Shown here: piece after piece, positions 23,751 through 30,213 of the stretch
Layout: every line of letters starts with the position of its first letter
Numbering within the stretch: the first letter of the stretch is position 1
Assembly: GCF_905207245.1 (NCBI RefSeq)
Contig: NZ_CAJLKP010000076.1
Span: 1-30,213 of the forward strand
Origin: an uncultured Bacteroides sp.
Lineage (GTDB): Bacteria > Bacteroidota > Bacteroidia > Bacteroidales > Bacteroidaceae
Length of the DNA: 30,213 bases
Direction: 5' to 3'
Translations under genes and position numbers: made by a program
Notes under the pieces: generated by a model
What the model was told of the DNA's origin: nothing
The model's input: the letters and a program-made list of their open reading frames with translations, nothing else
Database searches by the model: none

Positions 23751-25877
23751 TTAATTGGTGCCGAAGAAGGATTGGTACATCTCCACATCGGTCATGCCGG
23801 AAGTCTGTTTGGTATACTCACCTACAGAAGCAAGCCCGGCAGGCTCTTCTTCCGGTTCGTCCCTGTAGGTTCCCGGTCCCACACCTTCGGGATACTGCAC
23901 CGGGGCGGTCAGTTCTTCATTGGCATATTCTTCACGCTGGCGATCCATGCTCTTCTGGGATTCACCTACCGGAATAGGCATCACAAGTTTCGTATAAGCT
24001 TCGCTCATGCACTCTTCGAGTAGAAGTTCTTCACAGGCGATGTAATGTCCGACGAGGGCACGCTTGTTGGCGTGTATCTGGGCGAAAAGCCTGCTGCTTT
24101 CTTCTTCCGTCCGGTCTGCCGTGGCACGATGGATGACAACCTTCGGCGTGGCGGTGGCGGCATATTTCAACGCACCTTTGGCACCTACTTCCCACAGTTC
24201 CACGGCAGTCATATCTTTGGGATCGTAACGGTAACGGAAACTGTTGCCGATGTTCCGCATGTGGAAGTCCATGTCTACCAACCCGTCTTCACCGTATACC
24301 ATGTAGCGGTATTCCTGCTTGTTGCGCTCGAAGATGAAGCCGTGCTTGTTATACTTTACACTGTCTTTGCTCAGGAGCATGAAGAGTTCCTGCACCCCGA
24401 AGTCGTCCAACGGTTCGGCATTCGGACTGCTGAGTGTGGTGTACATCTCCATACGGGTCATGCCTGTTTCAGAAGTGGGGTGCAACATTTCGTTCCATTC
24501 TTGGCGACATGCCAGATATTGTTCTTTCATCTCTTCCAAGGTGGGAAGCTGGGCGATGTTCTTCATGATCAAGTCCACGTTGACGTGGCTGTTCTCTTTT
24601 GTTGCGGTGATATTCTGCCCGGTGTAGTTATAGAGCTTGTGCATCACCTGCATCTGGAAACGCCCGAAAGCACTTTCAATGGTTTTAGACTGGCCGTTGT
24701 GCGGCATGGTGGTCTTGTGCAGGTGGCAGATTCTCTTAAAGAAGTATTGTGCTTCCGGTTTCTTATGACCGCCTTGGTTGTCGGTCACTATCTCGTAAGG
24801 TTTCACCTTCCATGTTTCCAGTGCCATGCGGTAGGCGTCATACTGGGTGAGGAAATTTTCAGCACCGAAAGAATATCCCAGGAAGACTTCCGTGCAAGCG
24901 TCCATCACCTCGTACACGTCGATGGTACGCGCCACCATGCGTTTCTGTTTCTTGTCGTAATCCTTGTAATAGAGGTTCAACTTCGTACCGTCACCATACC
25001 ACAACGTGTTCGGCATATCAGGAAGCTTGGTGTCGAACTGAGGCATGAACTCGTTCTTGAAGGCAATCTCACCATGTACGACGCCATACCACCACAGTTT
25101 GATACTCGTTTTATACAGGTAGTTGATGACTGTCTGGGGAGATGCGATCGGCTTCAACTTATCTTCTTCACGGGTAGCGCGTGCGTTCCGCTCCTCTACA
25201 ATGCGGTTGAACTCCTCGAATATCTGCATGTCTGTATATACCGGGAACTTGCTTCGCTTCAGCTTCAGCAACAGGCGTCCTTCCTTCGGTCCAACCTTGC
25301 GGGCGGACTGGTTACCGGCATTGCCGTTGACGAGCACCGCATAGCCGTACTTCTTATAAGCGGCATACTTCTCCATCAGACGGGCTTTCGGAAGTGTGTG
25401 CTGATACCGCTCGCGCAGGTTTTCACACAGGGCAATAACCTGTTCGCGTATCATCTTATTGTCTTGAAAACCACACTTGCCTTGCGAGTCGCGCATGCTC
25501 ACCTCCAACGCCACCATGGCATTCAGCACCTTGGCATTCAATACGTACTCTGCCTGGCGGTCGAGACTAATAGCCGGGGTGAATTTCTTGTAGAAATCAA
25601 CAGCTTTGCTGTCGCTTTTTAATCGGTTATCCATGGGATTGATTTGTTGTTGTTGTTTGATTTTCTCTTTAGCTTTGGGGTTCTTGGCGTCATAGTTCTT
25701 ACGAATCGGCTCATACATGGTTTCGTAATAAATCAACGCTTCCCGATTCCGGCCTCCGCGTTGTGCTACCACAAGTTTGCCTTCATAGACATATTTCTTG
25801 TAACTGGACTTGCTTAATATTCCACCTTCCACAAGTTCCCTATAGCTAACACACAGTGTCTTTCCAAACATTTCCAT
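23751..25877 (-). CDS. DDE transposase (MuA-like)
   Basis: 708 residues. Catalytic acids are Asp296 (LWYGDGTKLN), Asp366 (EIVTDNQGGHKK) and Glu401 (SKTIESAFGRFQ), the D, D-x35-E arrangement of the retroviral integrase superfamily. The N-terminal region (to ~90) and the next ~160 residues should bind phage ends; the C-terminus (from ~600) should contact the MuB-like ATPase. The length is close to that of MuA. It catalyses integration and replicative transposition. The upstream gap holds a tRNA-like hairpin. Confidence 0.93.
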   Translation of the reverse strand: MEMFGKTLCVSYRELVEGGILSKSSYKKYVYEGKLVVAQRGGRNREALIYYETMYEPIRKNYDAKNPKAKEKIKQQQQINPMDNRLKSDSKAVDFYKKFTPAISLDRQAEYVLNAKVLNAMVALEVSMRDSQGKCGFQDNKMIREQVIALCENLRERYQHTLPKARLMEKYAAYKKYGYAVLVNGNAGNQSARKVGPKEGRLLLKLKRSKFPVYTDMQIFEEFNRIVEERNARATREEDKLKPIASPQTVINYLYKTSIKLWWYGVVHGEIAFKNEFMPQFDTKLPDMPNTLWYGDGTKLNLYYKDYDKKQKRMVARTIDVYEVMDACTEVFLGYSFGAENFLTQYDAYRMALETWKVKPYEIVTDNQGGHKKPEAQYFFKRICHLHKTTMPHNGQSKTIESAFGRFQMQVMHKLYNYTGQNITATKENSHVNVDLIMKNIAQLPTLEEMKEQYLACRQEWNEMLHPTSETGMTRMEMYTTLSSPNAEPLDDFGVQELFMLLSKDSVKYNKHGFIFERNKQEYRYMVYGEDGLVDMDFHMRNIGNSFRYRYDPKDMTAVELWEVGAKGALKYAATATPKVVIHRATADRTEEESSRLFAQIHANKRALVGHYIACEELLLEECMSEAYTKLVMPIPVGESQKSMDRQREEYANEELTAPVQYPEGVGPGTYRDEPEEEPAGLASVGEYTKQTSGMTDVEMYQSFFGTN

Positions 25878-25904
25878 AATCAGAAACTTTACTTATTCAA
25901 CTTG

Positions 25905-25983
25905 TGCAGGCCCCGGCATCGAACCGGGGAGCCAGCCACTTCCTTTTCCCAAGAGCTAATATATAGAAAGTTCCGAGCCTGCT
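25905..25983 (-). ncRNA. tRNA-like element (T arm and acceptor stem only)
   Basis: Read on the minus strand, AGCAGGC at the 5' end pairs with GCCTGCA at the 3' end (6 of 7 pairs), and CCCGG-TTCGATG-CCGGG forms a perfect tRNA T arm with normal spacing to the acceptor. The ~48 bases between do not form a normal D and anticodon arm. It exactly fills the gap between a small gene and the transposase. It may be a decayed tRNA or a regulatory tRNA mimic. Confidence 0.4.
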
Positions 25984-25994
25984 TACCATTTCTT

Positions 25995-26180
25995 CTACAC
26001 CGCTTCCGTGTTTTTCTTGTCCGGTATCAGCATGGATAATGCCACAACCACCGCCAATGCCACAATCACCATTCCGCTGATGCTGTCCTTGCTTGTCGCA
26101 TCCACGTTTGCGCCTAGCCAAATCCCGTAGACCATACCTACGATGATGGCAGCTTTCTGTAATTTTCTGAATGTCTTCAT
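25995..26180 (-). CDS. Small membrane protein
   Basis: 61 residues with a hydrophobic segment near residues 10-25 (AAIIVGMVYGIWLGANV) and a second at 34-52 (ISGMVIVALAVVVALSMLI), then a charged end. Two membrane helices are likely. It stands in the early operon before the transposase. Function unknown; superinfection exclusion is possible. Confidence 0.65.
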   Translation of the reverse strand: MKTFRKLQKAAIIVGMVYGIWLGANVDATSKDSISGMVIVALAVVVALSMLIPDKKNTEAV

Positions 26181-26193
26181 ATACTGTCAAGTT

Positions 26194-26400
26194 TTAAGAG
26201 TTCTTTAAAATCACTTCGTCCAAGTTGTAGAACATATTGAACTGGTGAGGCAGCACAATCGTTTCCTGCGTATCCTCATCCCAATCAATGTCTATGCACA
26301 CCGTATCGTTTTCCGCACCCAAAATGGCGTTATACTTCTCCATCAGCTTCCCCAGTTCCGTGAGGAATGCCATTTCTTTTTCTGTTAGTTTTCTGCCCAT
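26194..26400 (-). CDS. Small acidic early protein
   Basis: 68 residues from ATG 26400; the upstream extension lacks coding character. It starts MGRKLTEKEMAFLTELGKLM and has the acidic stretch DIDWDEDTQE. No domain recognised. It is coded in the early transcript, with 13 bases to the next gene. Confidence 0.6.
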   Translation of the reverse strand: MGRKLTEKEMAFLTELGKLMEKYNAILGAENDTVCIDIDWDEDTQETIVLPHQFNMFYNLDEVILKNS

Positions 26401-26478
26401 ATCACTTTTCCTTTTTAAATTGTTAATTCTTTCATTGAAAAATCTACCCCTATTCATCCCGAACCGGGATAGTTTTGC

Positions 26479-26486
26479 TACATTTG
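26479..26486 (+). promoter_or_regulatory. -7 box for the antisense 62-codon gene
   Basis: TACATTTG matches TAnnTTTG, about 40 bases before the ATG at 26527. No clear -33 box is seen. Confidence 0.4.
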
Positions 26487-26526
26487 TAGCTGATAAAAAC
26501 ATTGTCTTATATTAAAATTTCACATC

Positions 26527-26715
26527 ATGGAAAAAGAAAGGGTAGAAGGGATAACCCTTCAAGTTAATGCTATTTTTGCCCGTTTGGAAGCTCTTAAACA
26601 AGCTCTTCCTGAAGAGAGTCTTGAGAAATACCTCAAGTACATAGAACAAAAGAAGCAAACTATGAAAGAGAAATACGATGTCAACGAGAATCAACTCGAA
26701 GAGTGGTATCAATAA
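26527..26715 (+). CDS. Small charged protein, opposite to early operon
   Basis: 62 residues, highly charged and helical (LEALKQALPEESLEKYLKYI), from ATG 26527. It is read against the early operon and has its own -7 box and a strong terminator, so it is probably a real, separately controlled gene. It has no recognised domain. It could be expressed from the prophage and interfere with early transcription or bind a partner. Confidence 0.65.
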   Translation: MEKERVEGITLQVNAIFARLEALKQALPEESLEKYLKYIEQKKQTMKEKYDVNENQLEEWYQ

Positions 26716-26737
26716 TTTCTTTTTCTCGCTCTGCAAT

Positions 26738-26772
26738 AACTTCTCGCACAATCGGTGCGAGAAGTTGTTTTA
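26738..26772 (+). terminator. Terminator after antisense gene
   Basis: AACTTCTCGCAC (26738-26749) pairs perfectly with GTGCGAGAAGTT (26755-26766), loop AATCG; GTTTTA follows. A T tract is absent on the minus strand, so leftward early transcription should pass. Confidence 0.85.
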
Positions 26773-26807
26773 GCCATTTCTTAACTAATTTTCCCATCCT
26801 TGTTTAT

Positions 26808-27071
26808 TTATAAAGTCACCACATCATTCACTATCACCGCCTTCACATTCCCTTTCGCATCCAGCACCTTCACCTGTCGTTTCAGTTCATCAGTCACATC
26901 AACAATCTGCACCAATGAAGCACCGTTTTTCAATGCTGCCTCCCTAATTTTACAAGCCTGAACACTATTACGTTTGAATAATAAAGCTTGGCTTACGTTC
27001 TGCACAGTCACACCGAATGTTTTAGCAAGCTTAACCTTGCTTTTGGCATCTAATTCAATTTTCTTTCTCAT
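26808..27071 (-). CDS. Ner/Cro-like early regulator
   Basis: 87 residues from ATG 27071 (MRKKIELDAKSKVKLAKTFG); an upstream in-frame ATG at 27125 would place the operator inside the coding sequence. A helix-turn-helix is clear at about residues 10-35 (KVKLAKTFGVTVQNVSQAL). It is the first gene of the early operon and faces the repressor across shared operators, the position of Mu ner. It probably tunes early transcription. Confidence 0.75.
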   Translation of the reverse strand: MRKKIELDAKSKVKLAKTFGVTVQNVSQALLFKRNSVQACKIREAALKNGASLVQIVDVTDELKRQVKVLDAKGNVKAVIVNDVVTL

Positions 27072-27082
27072 ATATCTATTTA

Positions 27083-27185
27083 GATTAAAATTATCACTAT
27101 ATTTGGGGCTGTTTCTATTAAACATGCTGCAAAGCTAAGTGATAATTTTCATCCACGCAAGGTTTTATGAGATAATTTTCATCCA
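27083..27185. promoter_or_regulatory. Operator region with three repeats and a -7 box
   Basis: GATAATTTTCATCCA occurs at 27141-27155 and 27171-27185, a 30-base period. An inverted copy, GATTAAAATTATCAC (27083-27097), lies nearer the early gene. TATATTTG (27098-27105) is a plus-strand -7 box between them. The second repeat ends one base before the repressor ATG. These are the likely repressor and Ner binding sites. Confidence 0.75.
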
Positions 27186-27186
27186 A

Positions 27187-27996
27187 ATGAGCAATATTTT
27201 ATCAAGAATTCAAGAAATAGCACTAAATGAGGGGATAACTATCGCCGCATTAGAACGTAGTATTGGTGCTAGTAAAGGCGTGTTATCTAGAGCTATAGCT
27301 AATGGTACCGACATCCAATCAAAGTGGTTACAGAATATAGTTGAAAATTATCCCTCATATTCTGCAGAATGGTTAATTGCAGGTCGTGGTTTTATGCTTC
27401 GTTATGAAGTTGCGACCACTGGTGTAACATCTACAATATCCACACTTGTCCAAGATGATAATTTTGTTTCTATTCCATTGGTTGACATCTCTGTTGCCGC
27501 AGGATGTTGCGGATATGATAACCCTGATTATTTAGAAGCAGTGGATACTATAAAGATGCCTTCTTCTATGGTACGCGATGGTCGCAGATACTTTTGTGTC
27601 CATATCAAAGGAGAAAGTATGTCTCCTACATTATTAGATAGTTCTTATGTCGTTGTCAGACTCTTGGAACGCTCAGAGTGGCAAGATATGCCAGATCGGC
27701 ATGTTTACGTTGTGAGTGATCGCGATGGACGCGCATATATCAAGCGAATTAAAAACAGATTTAGCAAGCACGGCTTCATTGTGTGTATGTCAGACAATAT
27801 AGATAAGGTTAACTATCCTAATTTTAATTTGGAAGAACAAGAAATAAATTCAATTCTCCATGCAGAGTGGTACTTCAGTGCAAAAATGCCCAACCTCAAT
27901 GAAACATATTACGACAAGGTCAATCAACTGGAAGACAAATATGATATACTTGAAGGTCAAATGAAACGGATATTACAAGCTATCAGTATTAAATAA
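27187..27996 (+). CDS. S24-family (LexA/cI-type) prophage repressor
   Basis: 269 residues from ATG 27187; an in-frame GTG at 27139 lies inside the operator and is rejected. The N-terminal helix-turn-helix is at ~residues 15-40 (GITIAALERSIGASKGVLSR). A self-cleavage site Ala105-Gly106 (ISVAAGCCGY), Ser144 in KGESMSPT and Lys186 in AYIKRIKN form the LexA-type site and catalytic pair. DNA damage would trigger RecA-aided cleavage and induction. It is divergent from the early operon and shares its operators. Confidence 0.92.
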   Translation: MSNILSRIQEIALNEGITIAALERSIGASKGVLSRAIANGTDIQSKWLQNIVENYPSYSAEWLIAGRGFMLRYEVATTGVTSTISTLVQDDNFVSIPLVDISVAAGCCGYDNPDYLEAVDTIKMPSSMVRDGRRYFCVHIKGESMSPTLLDSSYVVVRLLERSEWQDMPDRHVYVVSDRDGRAYIKRIKNRFSKHGFIVCMSDNIDKVNYPNFNLEEQEINSILHAEWYFSAKMPNLNETYYDKVNQLEDKYDILEGQMKRILQAISIK

Positions 27997-28075
27997 TAAG
28001 ATAAGAAATAGAATCGAATATAAATCAGCAAGTTTTTTAAATAACGATTAATAACCATTTAAAAATAAGATATAT

Positions 28076-28411
28076 ATGGATGTTTTGGTGTCAATTATTA
28101 TTATAGTATTTGGAATTCTTCAGATTGTTTTATTCTTCAAAATATGGGGAATGACCAATAATATCTTCGAGATAAAAGAACTGATAAAGAAATATAGTAT
28201 CGAAGAGAAAGTAAATCCCAAGCAACAAAAGCCTACTACGAAAACGGATATACAAATAGAAGACTTAGTAATAGAATTGAAAAGTAAACGCCAACTAAAA
28301 GTCGTAGATATAACAGAGGATGGTAGATTTCAATGTAAAACTCCAGGCGGAATAGCGCCTATAGGCTTTTTTGAAAGGGATGAAATTGAATTAGTCAGAA
28401 AAGAAAAATGA
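28076..28411 (+). CDS. Small membrane-anchored protein
   Basis: 111 residues. A hydrophobic N-terminus (~4-24, VLVSIIIIVFGILQIVLFF) is followed by a charged helix and a C-terminal beta-type part with VDITEDGRFQCKTPGG. It should sit in the inner membrane with the C-terminal part in the cytoplasm. It follows the repressor in the same direction, a usual place for lysogeny or exclusion genes. No family recognised. Confidence 0.65.
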   Translation: MDVLVSIIIIVFGILQIVLFFKIWGMTNNIFEIKELIKKYSIEEKVNPKQQKPTTKTDIQIEDLVIELKSKRQLKVVDITEDGRFQCKTPGGIAPIGFFERDEIELVRKEK

Positions 28412-28501
28412 CACAAAAAGAAGAAATCAATTTCTGATTTATAATCAACACAATAATACGTGGCATTCAAATAGTAATTAACAGCTATAAAATATATAAT
28501 A

Positions 28502-28855
28502 ATGAAAGAATCCACTTATAAAAGAACTATAGTCTATAATGATCTATTCATAGATCAAGGTAGCAGAAGAAAGGGAGATGAAAGAAATAGGGAATTTTGG
28601 CAGGCTATGGACGGGCTTCACTCCAGATACCCTGGATGTAATATTCTTGTAGAACGCTACGCTAAAGAGCATTTTTCAACCGGCATAGGTGAAGACGTAC
28701 GGATTATTTGCAGTTCTCCTGATGTTCAGAAGATGGCAGATCATATTTATGATACTCATTATTATGTTGTTCCGATATCCCTATCTGTACTGGGAGATGG
28801 GGAAAAAGAGGACGCGATAGCTCATGTATTGCGTAACGATGTAATGAATCCGTGA
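28502..28855 (+). CDS. Hypothetical protein after repressor
   Basis: 117 residues starting MKESTYKRTIVYNDLFIDQG with a balanced soluble composition. No domain recognised. It overlaps a minus-strand frame (28704-29000) by about 150 bases; the plus frame is favoured because it follows the repressor in the same direction, but the choice is not certain. Confidence 0.5.
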   Translation: MKESTYKRTIVYNDLFIDQGSRRKGDERNREFWQAMDGLHSRYPGCNILVERYAKEHFSTGIGEDVRIICSSPDVQKMADHIYDTHYYVVPISLSVLGDGEKEDAIAHVLRNDVMNP

Positions 28856-29000
28856 GATAAAGAGATAAATCTGTATAATCATTTATACTCAAATTGTCCG
28901 TTTGGACTTCAGTTGTCAATGTATTTCCTCCACAGTAATCCACTATCCGATGATCGTTTTCATCCAAAAAGTCAAATGTTACCACTAATATCCCCTTCAT
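28704..29000 (-). CDS. Alternative minus-strand ORF
   Basis: 98 residues from ATG 29000. The first ~48 residues (MKGILVVTFDFLDENDHRIV on) look protein-like; the remainder lies antisense to the plus gene. It may be a host gene cut by phage insertion, or a chance frame. An operator-like sequence (28950-28966) lies inside it. Confidence 0.25.
   Translation of the reverse strand: MKGILVVTFDFLDENDHRIVDYCGGNTLTTEVQTDNLSINDYTDLSLYLTDSLHRYAIHELSRPLFPHLPVQIGISEQHNNEYHKYDLPSSEHQENCK
28950..28966 (+). promoter_or_regulatory. Fourth operator-like copy
   Basis: ATGATCGTTTTCATCCA matches the repressor-region repeat GTGATAATTTTCATCCA at 14 of 17 positions. It lies about 0.95 kb beyond the repressor stop, near the probable phage end. 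Confidence 0.4.
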
Positions 29001-29015
29001 AGCTCTTAATTTTAA

Positions 29016-29045
29016 GCTCCCGGCACAATCACCGGGAGCATTTTC
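29016..29045. terminator. Terminator-like hairpin
   Basis: GCTCCCGG (29016-29023) pairs with CCGGGAGC (29032-29039), loop of 8 bases, then ATTTTCC. It lies downstream of the minus-strand tRNA and downstream of the plus genes, so it could serve either. Confidence 0.6.
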
Positions 29046-29144
29046 CATCAACAATCAATCAATAACCTTAAATCTCCGTACGTTTTATCCCTCAGACGGA
29101 GCACTGATCAGCGGGAACGTTACCAACACCTTCAATAAACATTG

Positions 29145-29217
29145 TGGCAGGAACAAGGCTCGAACTTGTGACCTCATGGGTATGAACCATGCGAGCTACC
29201 TACTGCTCTATCCTGCT
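29145..29217 (-). tRNA. tRNA-Met(CAU), initiator-like
   Basis: A full cloverleaf of 73 bases: acceptor AGCAGGA/TCCTGCC, D stem GAGC/GCTC, anticodon stem CATGG/CCATG with loop TTCATAC, 5-base variable loop and T arm ACAAG-TTCGAGC-CTTGT. Base 1 (A) does not pair with base 72 (C), and the D stem has A11-U24; both are marks of initiator tRNA. However the anticodon stem has U29-A41 with only two of the three G-C pairs normal for initiators. CCA is not encoded. Confidence 0.88.
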
Positions 29218-29427
29218 ATATTATGCACCGCGCACACGTTTATGCGGCTAAAATACCACTTATTCCGCTAATAGATACTACAAATCAACCACTTATATAA
29301 GCTTTACAATCCTAACACATTGAAAAATGACTATACTATCCCCCTATAAATATTTATTAAAACGCCATAAAACACTACTTCAAAAGAAACATCATACCCA
29401 AAACACTCATTTTTTTAAGGTGAAAAA
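29218..29427. other. AT-rich non-coding stretch beside tRNA
   Basis: No credible gene is seen here. The part near 29221-29250 holds GC-rich alternating purine-pyrimidine bases (GCACCGCGCACACG) directly upstream of the tRNA; the rest is AT-rich with no clear promoter. Confidence 0.4.
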
Positions 29428-29504
29428 GTAACCCCATTCAACAAGAGAATAAACAATATAGACAAAAGAGTAACCCCATTTCAGTAACCCCAAAGGTAAC
29501 CCCA
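29428..29504 (+). repeat. Four copies of GTAACCCCA
   Basis: Exact copies of GTAACCCCA start at 29428, 29470, 29484 and 29496, with start-to-start steps of 42, 14 and 12 bases, in otherwise AT-rich non-coding DNA. They look like a cluster of protein binding sites (iteron or transposase-end type). The following 29505-29640 holds no gene; it includes an inverted repeat CTGTTT/AAACAG near 29589-29610. Confidence 0.7.
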
Positions 29505-29654
29505 ATCCATCATTTAACACTTCCTCACTTCATTGATCGCCAACAAAGATTTCTCTATCCACTAATTTCGGATCATCCAAATAAGGGGCTGTTTAAACAC
29601 TCTAAACAGTACATATTTTTAGCCCAAATACTTCTATATAATTATTATTTGGAA

Positions 29655-29662
29655 TATATTTG
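29655..29662 (+). promoter_or_regulatory. -7 box for the 69-codon gene
   Basis: TATATTTG matches TAnnTTTG, 27 bases before the ATG at 29690. No clear -33 box. Confidence 0.5.
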
Positions 29663-29689
29663 CATTTGAAACTTCTAAATAGTAACAAT

Positions 29690-29899
29690 ATGACTAAGGT
29701 TATTCACGTACATTTGATTTTTGAGAAGAAAGACTATTATTTCGGTAGCATCAGTGCCATCTATACCGTCCTAAACGAGGCTCAAATAGGCATAAAACAA
29801 AGCACCTTACTTCATGCCGGTCTATATGACGGTGGCGTCAAGACAACTCAGAGAGCCATTATCAGGCAGTCCCACCTCATCCGCAGTACACAGGAGTAG
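29690..29899 (+). CDS. Small Bacteroides-type hypothetical protein
   Basis: 69 residues from ATG 29690, preferred over an upstream ATG at 29660 because a -7 box lies at 29655-29662. It starts MTKVIHVHLIFEKKDYYFGS and continues with ISAIYTVLNEAQIG and RAIIRQSHLIR. Proteins with this pattern appear, from memory, as small conserved hypotheticals in Bacteroides genomes near mobile DNA. A strong terminator follows, so the gene is a complete single unit. Function unknown. Confidence 0.65.
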   Translation: MTKVIHVHLIFEKKDYYFGSISAIYTVLNEAQIGIKQSTLLHAGLYDGGVKTTQRAIIRQSHLIRSTQE

Positions 29900-29922
29900 T
29901 CCACACCACCGCACACGGAAAA

Positions 29923-29967
29923 AGGGCTGAATTGCGCCTCAAAAAGCATCAATTCAGCCCTCATTTT
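29923..29967 (+). terminator. Terminator after the 69-codon gene
   Basis: AGGGCTGAATT (29923-29933) pairs perfectly with AATTCAGCCCT (29951-29961), loop of 17 bases, followed by CATTTTAT. Confidence 0.8.
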
Positions 29968-30213
29968 ATCCCAATGTAACATTCAACCGTTTAAAAGTCC
30001 ATCATATTCCATTCAAATGTAACACTCCTGTCCCATAATATAACAAATCGTTTTGTATTCGGCATTCCATTTCAATCTTCCTCAAACCCTTTGTACATCG
30101 GCGTTTCAGTGTGATCCCAGCCTCTCATTGTTTACATACAATTCGTTCTGTGCCCCTTAATTTAAACAATATAATGAGGGTGAAATTTTATTATTCCCCG
30201 ACCGTTTAGACTT
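29968..30213. other. Non-coding right edge of window
   Basis: AT-rich sequence without a convincing gene. TGTAACA/ATGTAACA-type strings occur at 29974-29981 and 30018-30025. A tiny minus-strand frame (18 codons, MRGWDHTETPMYKGFEED) is present near 30120 but cannot be supported as a gene. Confidence 0.4.

Noticed and set aside
24045..25622. 525-codon plus-strand open frame opposite the transposase
   Set aside because: It is antisense to the well-supported DDE transposase, has a composition rich in H, F and V typical of a shadow frame, and no recognisable motif.
25897..26190. 97-codon minus-strand frame over the tRNA-like element
   Set aside because: Overlaps the better supported 61-residue membrane protein in another frame and runs through the tRNA-like structure; composition is basic and irregular.
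26512..26751. 79-codon minus-strand hydrophobic frame
   Set aside because: Antisense image of the charged, helical plus-strand gene; hydrophobic L/F runs arise from its K/E codons.
27105..29594. GGGGCTGTTT shared by 27105-27114 and 29585-29594
   Set aside because: A 10-base match in 30 kb can occur by chance, and the flanks differ; not enough to call phage end sites.
1..30213. CRISPR array or diversity-generating retroelement
   Set aside because: No regularly spaced long direct repeats, no reverse transcriptase motif and no template/variable repeat pair were seen. Related phages carry a retroelement near the tail fibre end, which is outside this window.

Overview
The window looks like most of a transposable (Mu-type) siphovirus prophage of a gut Bacteroidales host (Bacteroides/Phocaeicola type), followed at the right by about 1.2 kb of sequence that is probably outside or at the edge of the phage. 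The host assignment rests on promoters of the Bacteroides form (TAnnTTTG -7 box, sometimes with TTTG/TTG about 20 bases upstream), AT-rich leaders in place of strong Shine-Dalgarno sites, a DUF4248-type protein, and an HU/HIG-type protein. The phage assignment rests on a DDE transposase (MuA role), a MuB-like ATPase, a Gam-like protein, and Mu-like head proteins (DUF935 portal, MuF, virion morphogenesis protein, DUF1320). The layout recalls the known Bacteroides transposable phages of the Hankyphage type; this is inference, since no database was searched.

Layout. Positions 1-8044 (minus strand) hold late genes read leftward: protease/scaffold, major capsid protein, a lysis cassette (lysozyme and two overlapping spanin-like genes), tail tube, tail assembly chaperone with an apparent -1 frameshift, and the tape measure protein, which runs off the window. 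At 8045-8222 lies a divergent late control region with a near-consensus promoter and an inverted repeat. Positions 8223-14512 (plus strand) hold small and large terminase, DUF1320 protein, portal, a MuF protein with a C-terminal toxin-like domain, virion morphogenesis protein and a tail-terminator-like protein. A small minus-strand helix-turn-helix gene follows, then an HU-like gene, a DUF4248 gene and two strong terminators.

Positions 15890-19418 (minus strand) form an AT-richer accessory block: ASCH protein, two small unknowns, a radical SAM enzyme, a 5'-truncated second radical SAM gene and a tyrosine recombinase. Positions 19526-27071 (minus strand) are the early operon: small proteins, Gam, a DNA-binding protein, a gp16-like protein, a second ATPase, MuB, MuA, a tRNA-like hairpin, small membrane and acidic proteins, and a Ner/Cro-like regulator. 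The operon is crossed by one antisense 62-codon gene. Repeated operators at 27083-27185 separate the early regulator from a divergent S24 (LexA/cI-type) repressor at 27187-27996. Two possible lysogeny genes follow.

The right end (28.9-30.2 kb) has a minus-strand initiator-like tRNA, four copies of GTAACCCCA and a small conserved-looking gene. The genes fit a temperate cycle: the repressor holds the early operon silent, its self-cleavage releases transposase-driven replication, and divergent late operons build head, tail and lysis functions. The most notable points are a textbook -1 frameshift signal that could fuse portal to MuF, the MuF-linked toxin-like domain, the radical SAM/ASCH/recombinase cargo, the unusual initiator-like tRNA and the tRNA-like element just before the transposase gene.
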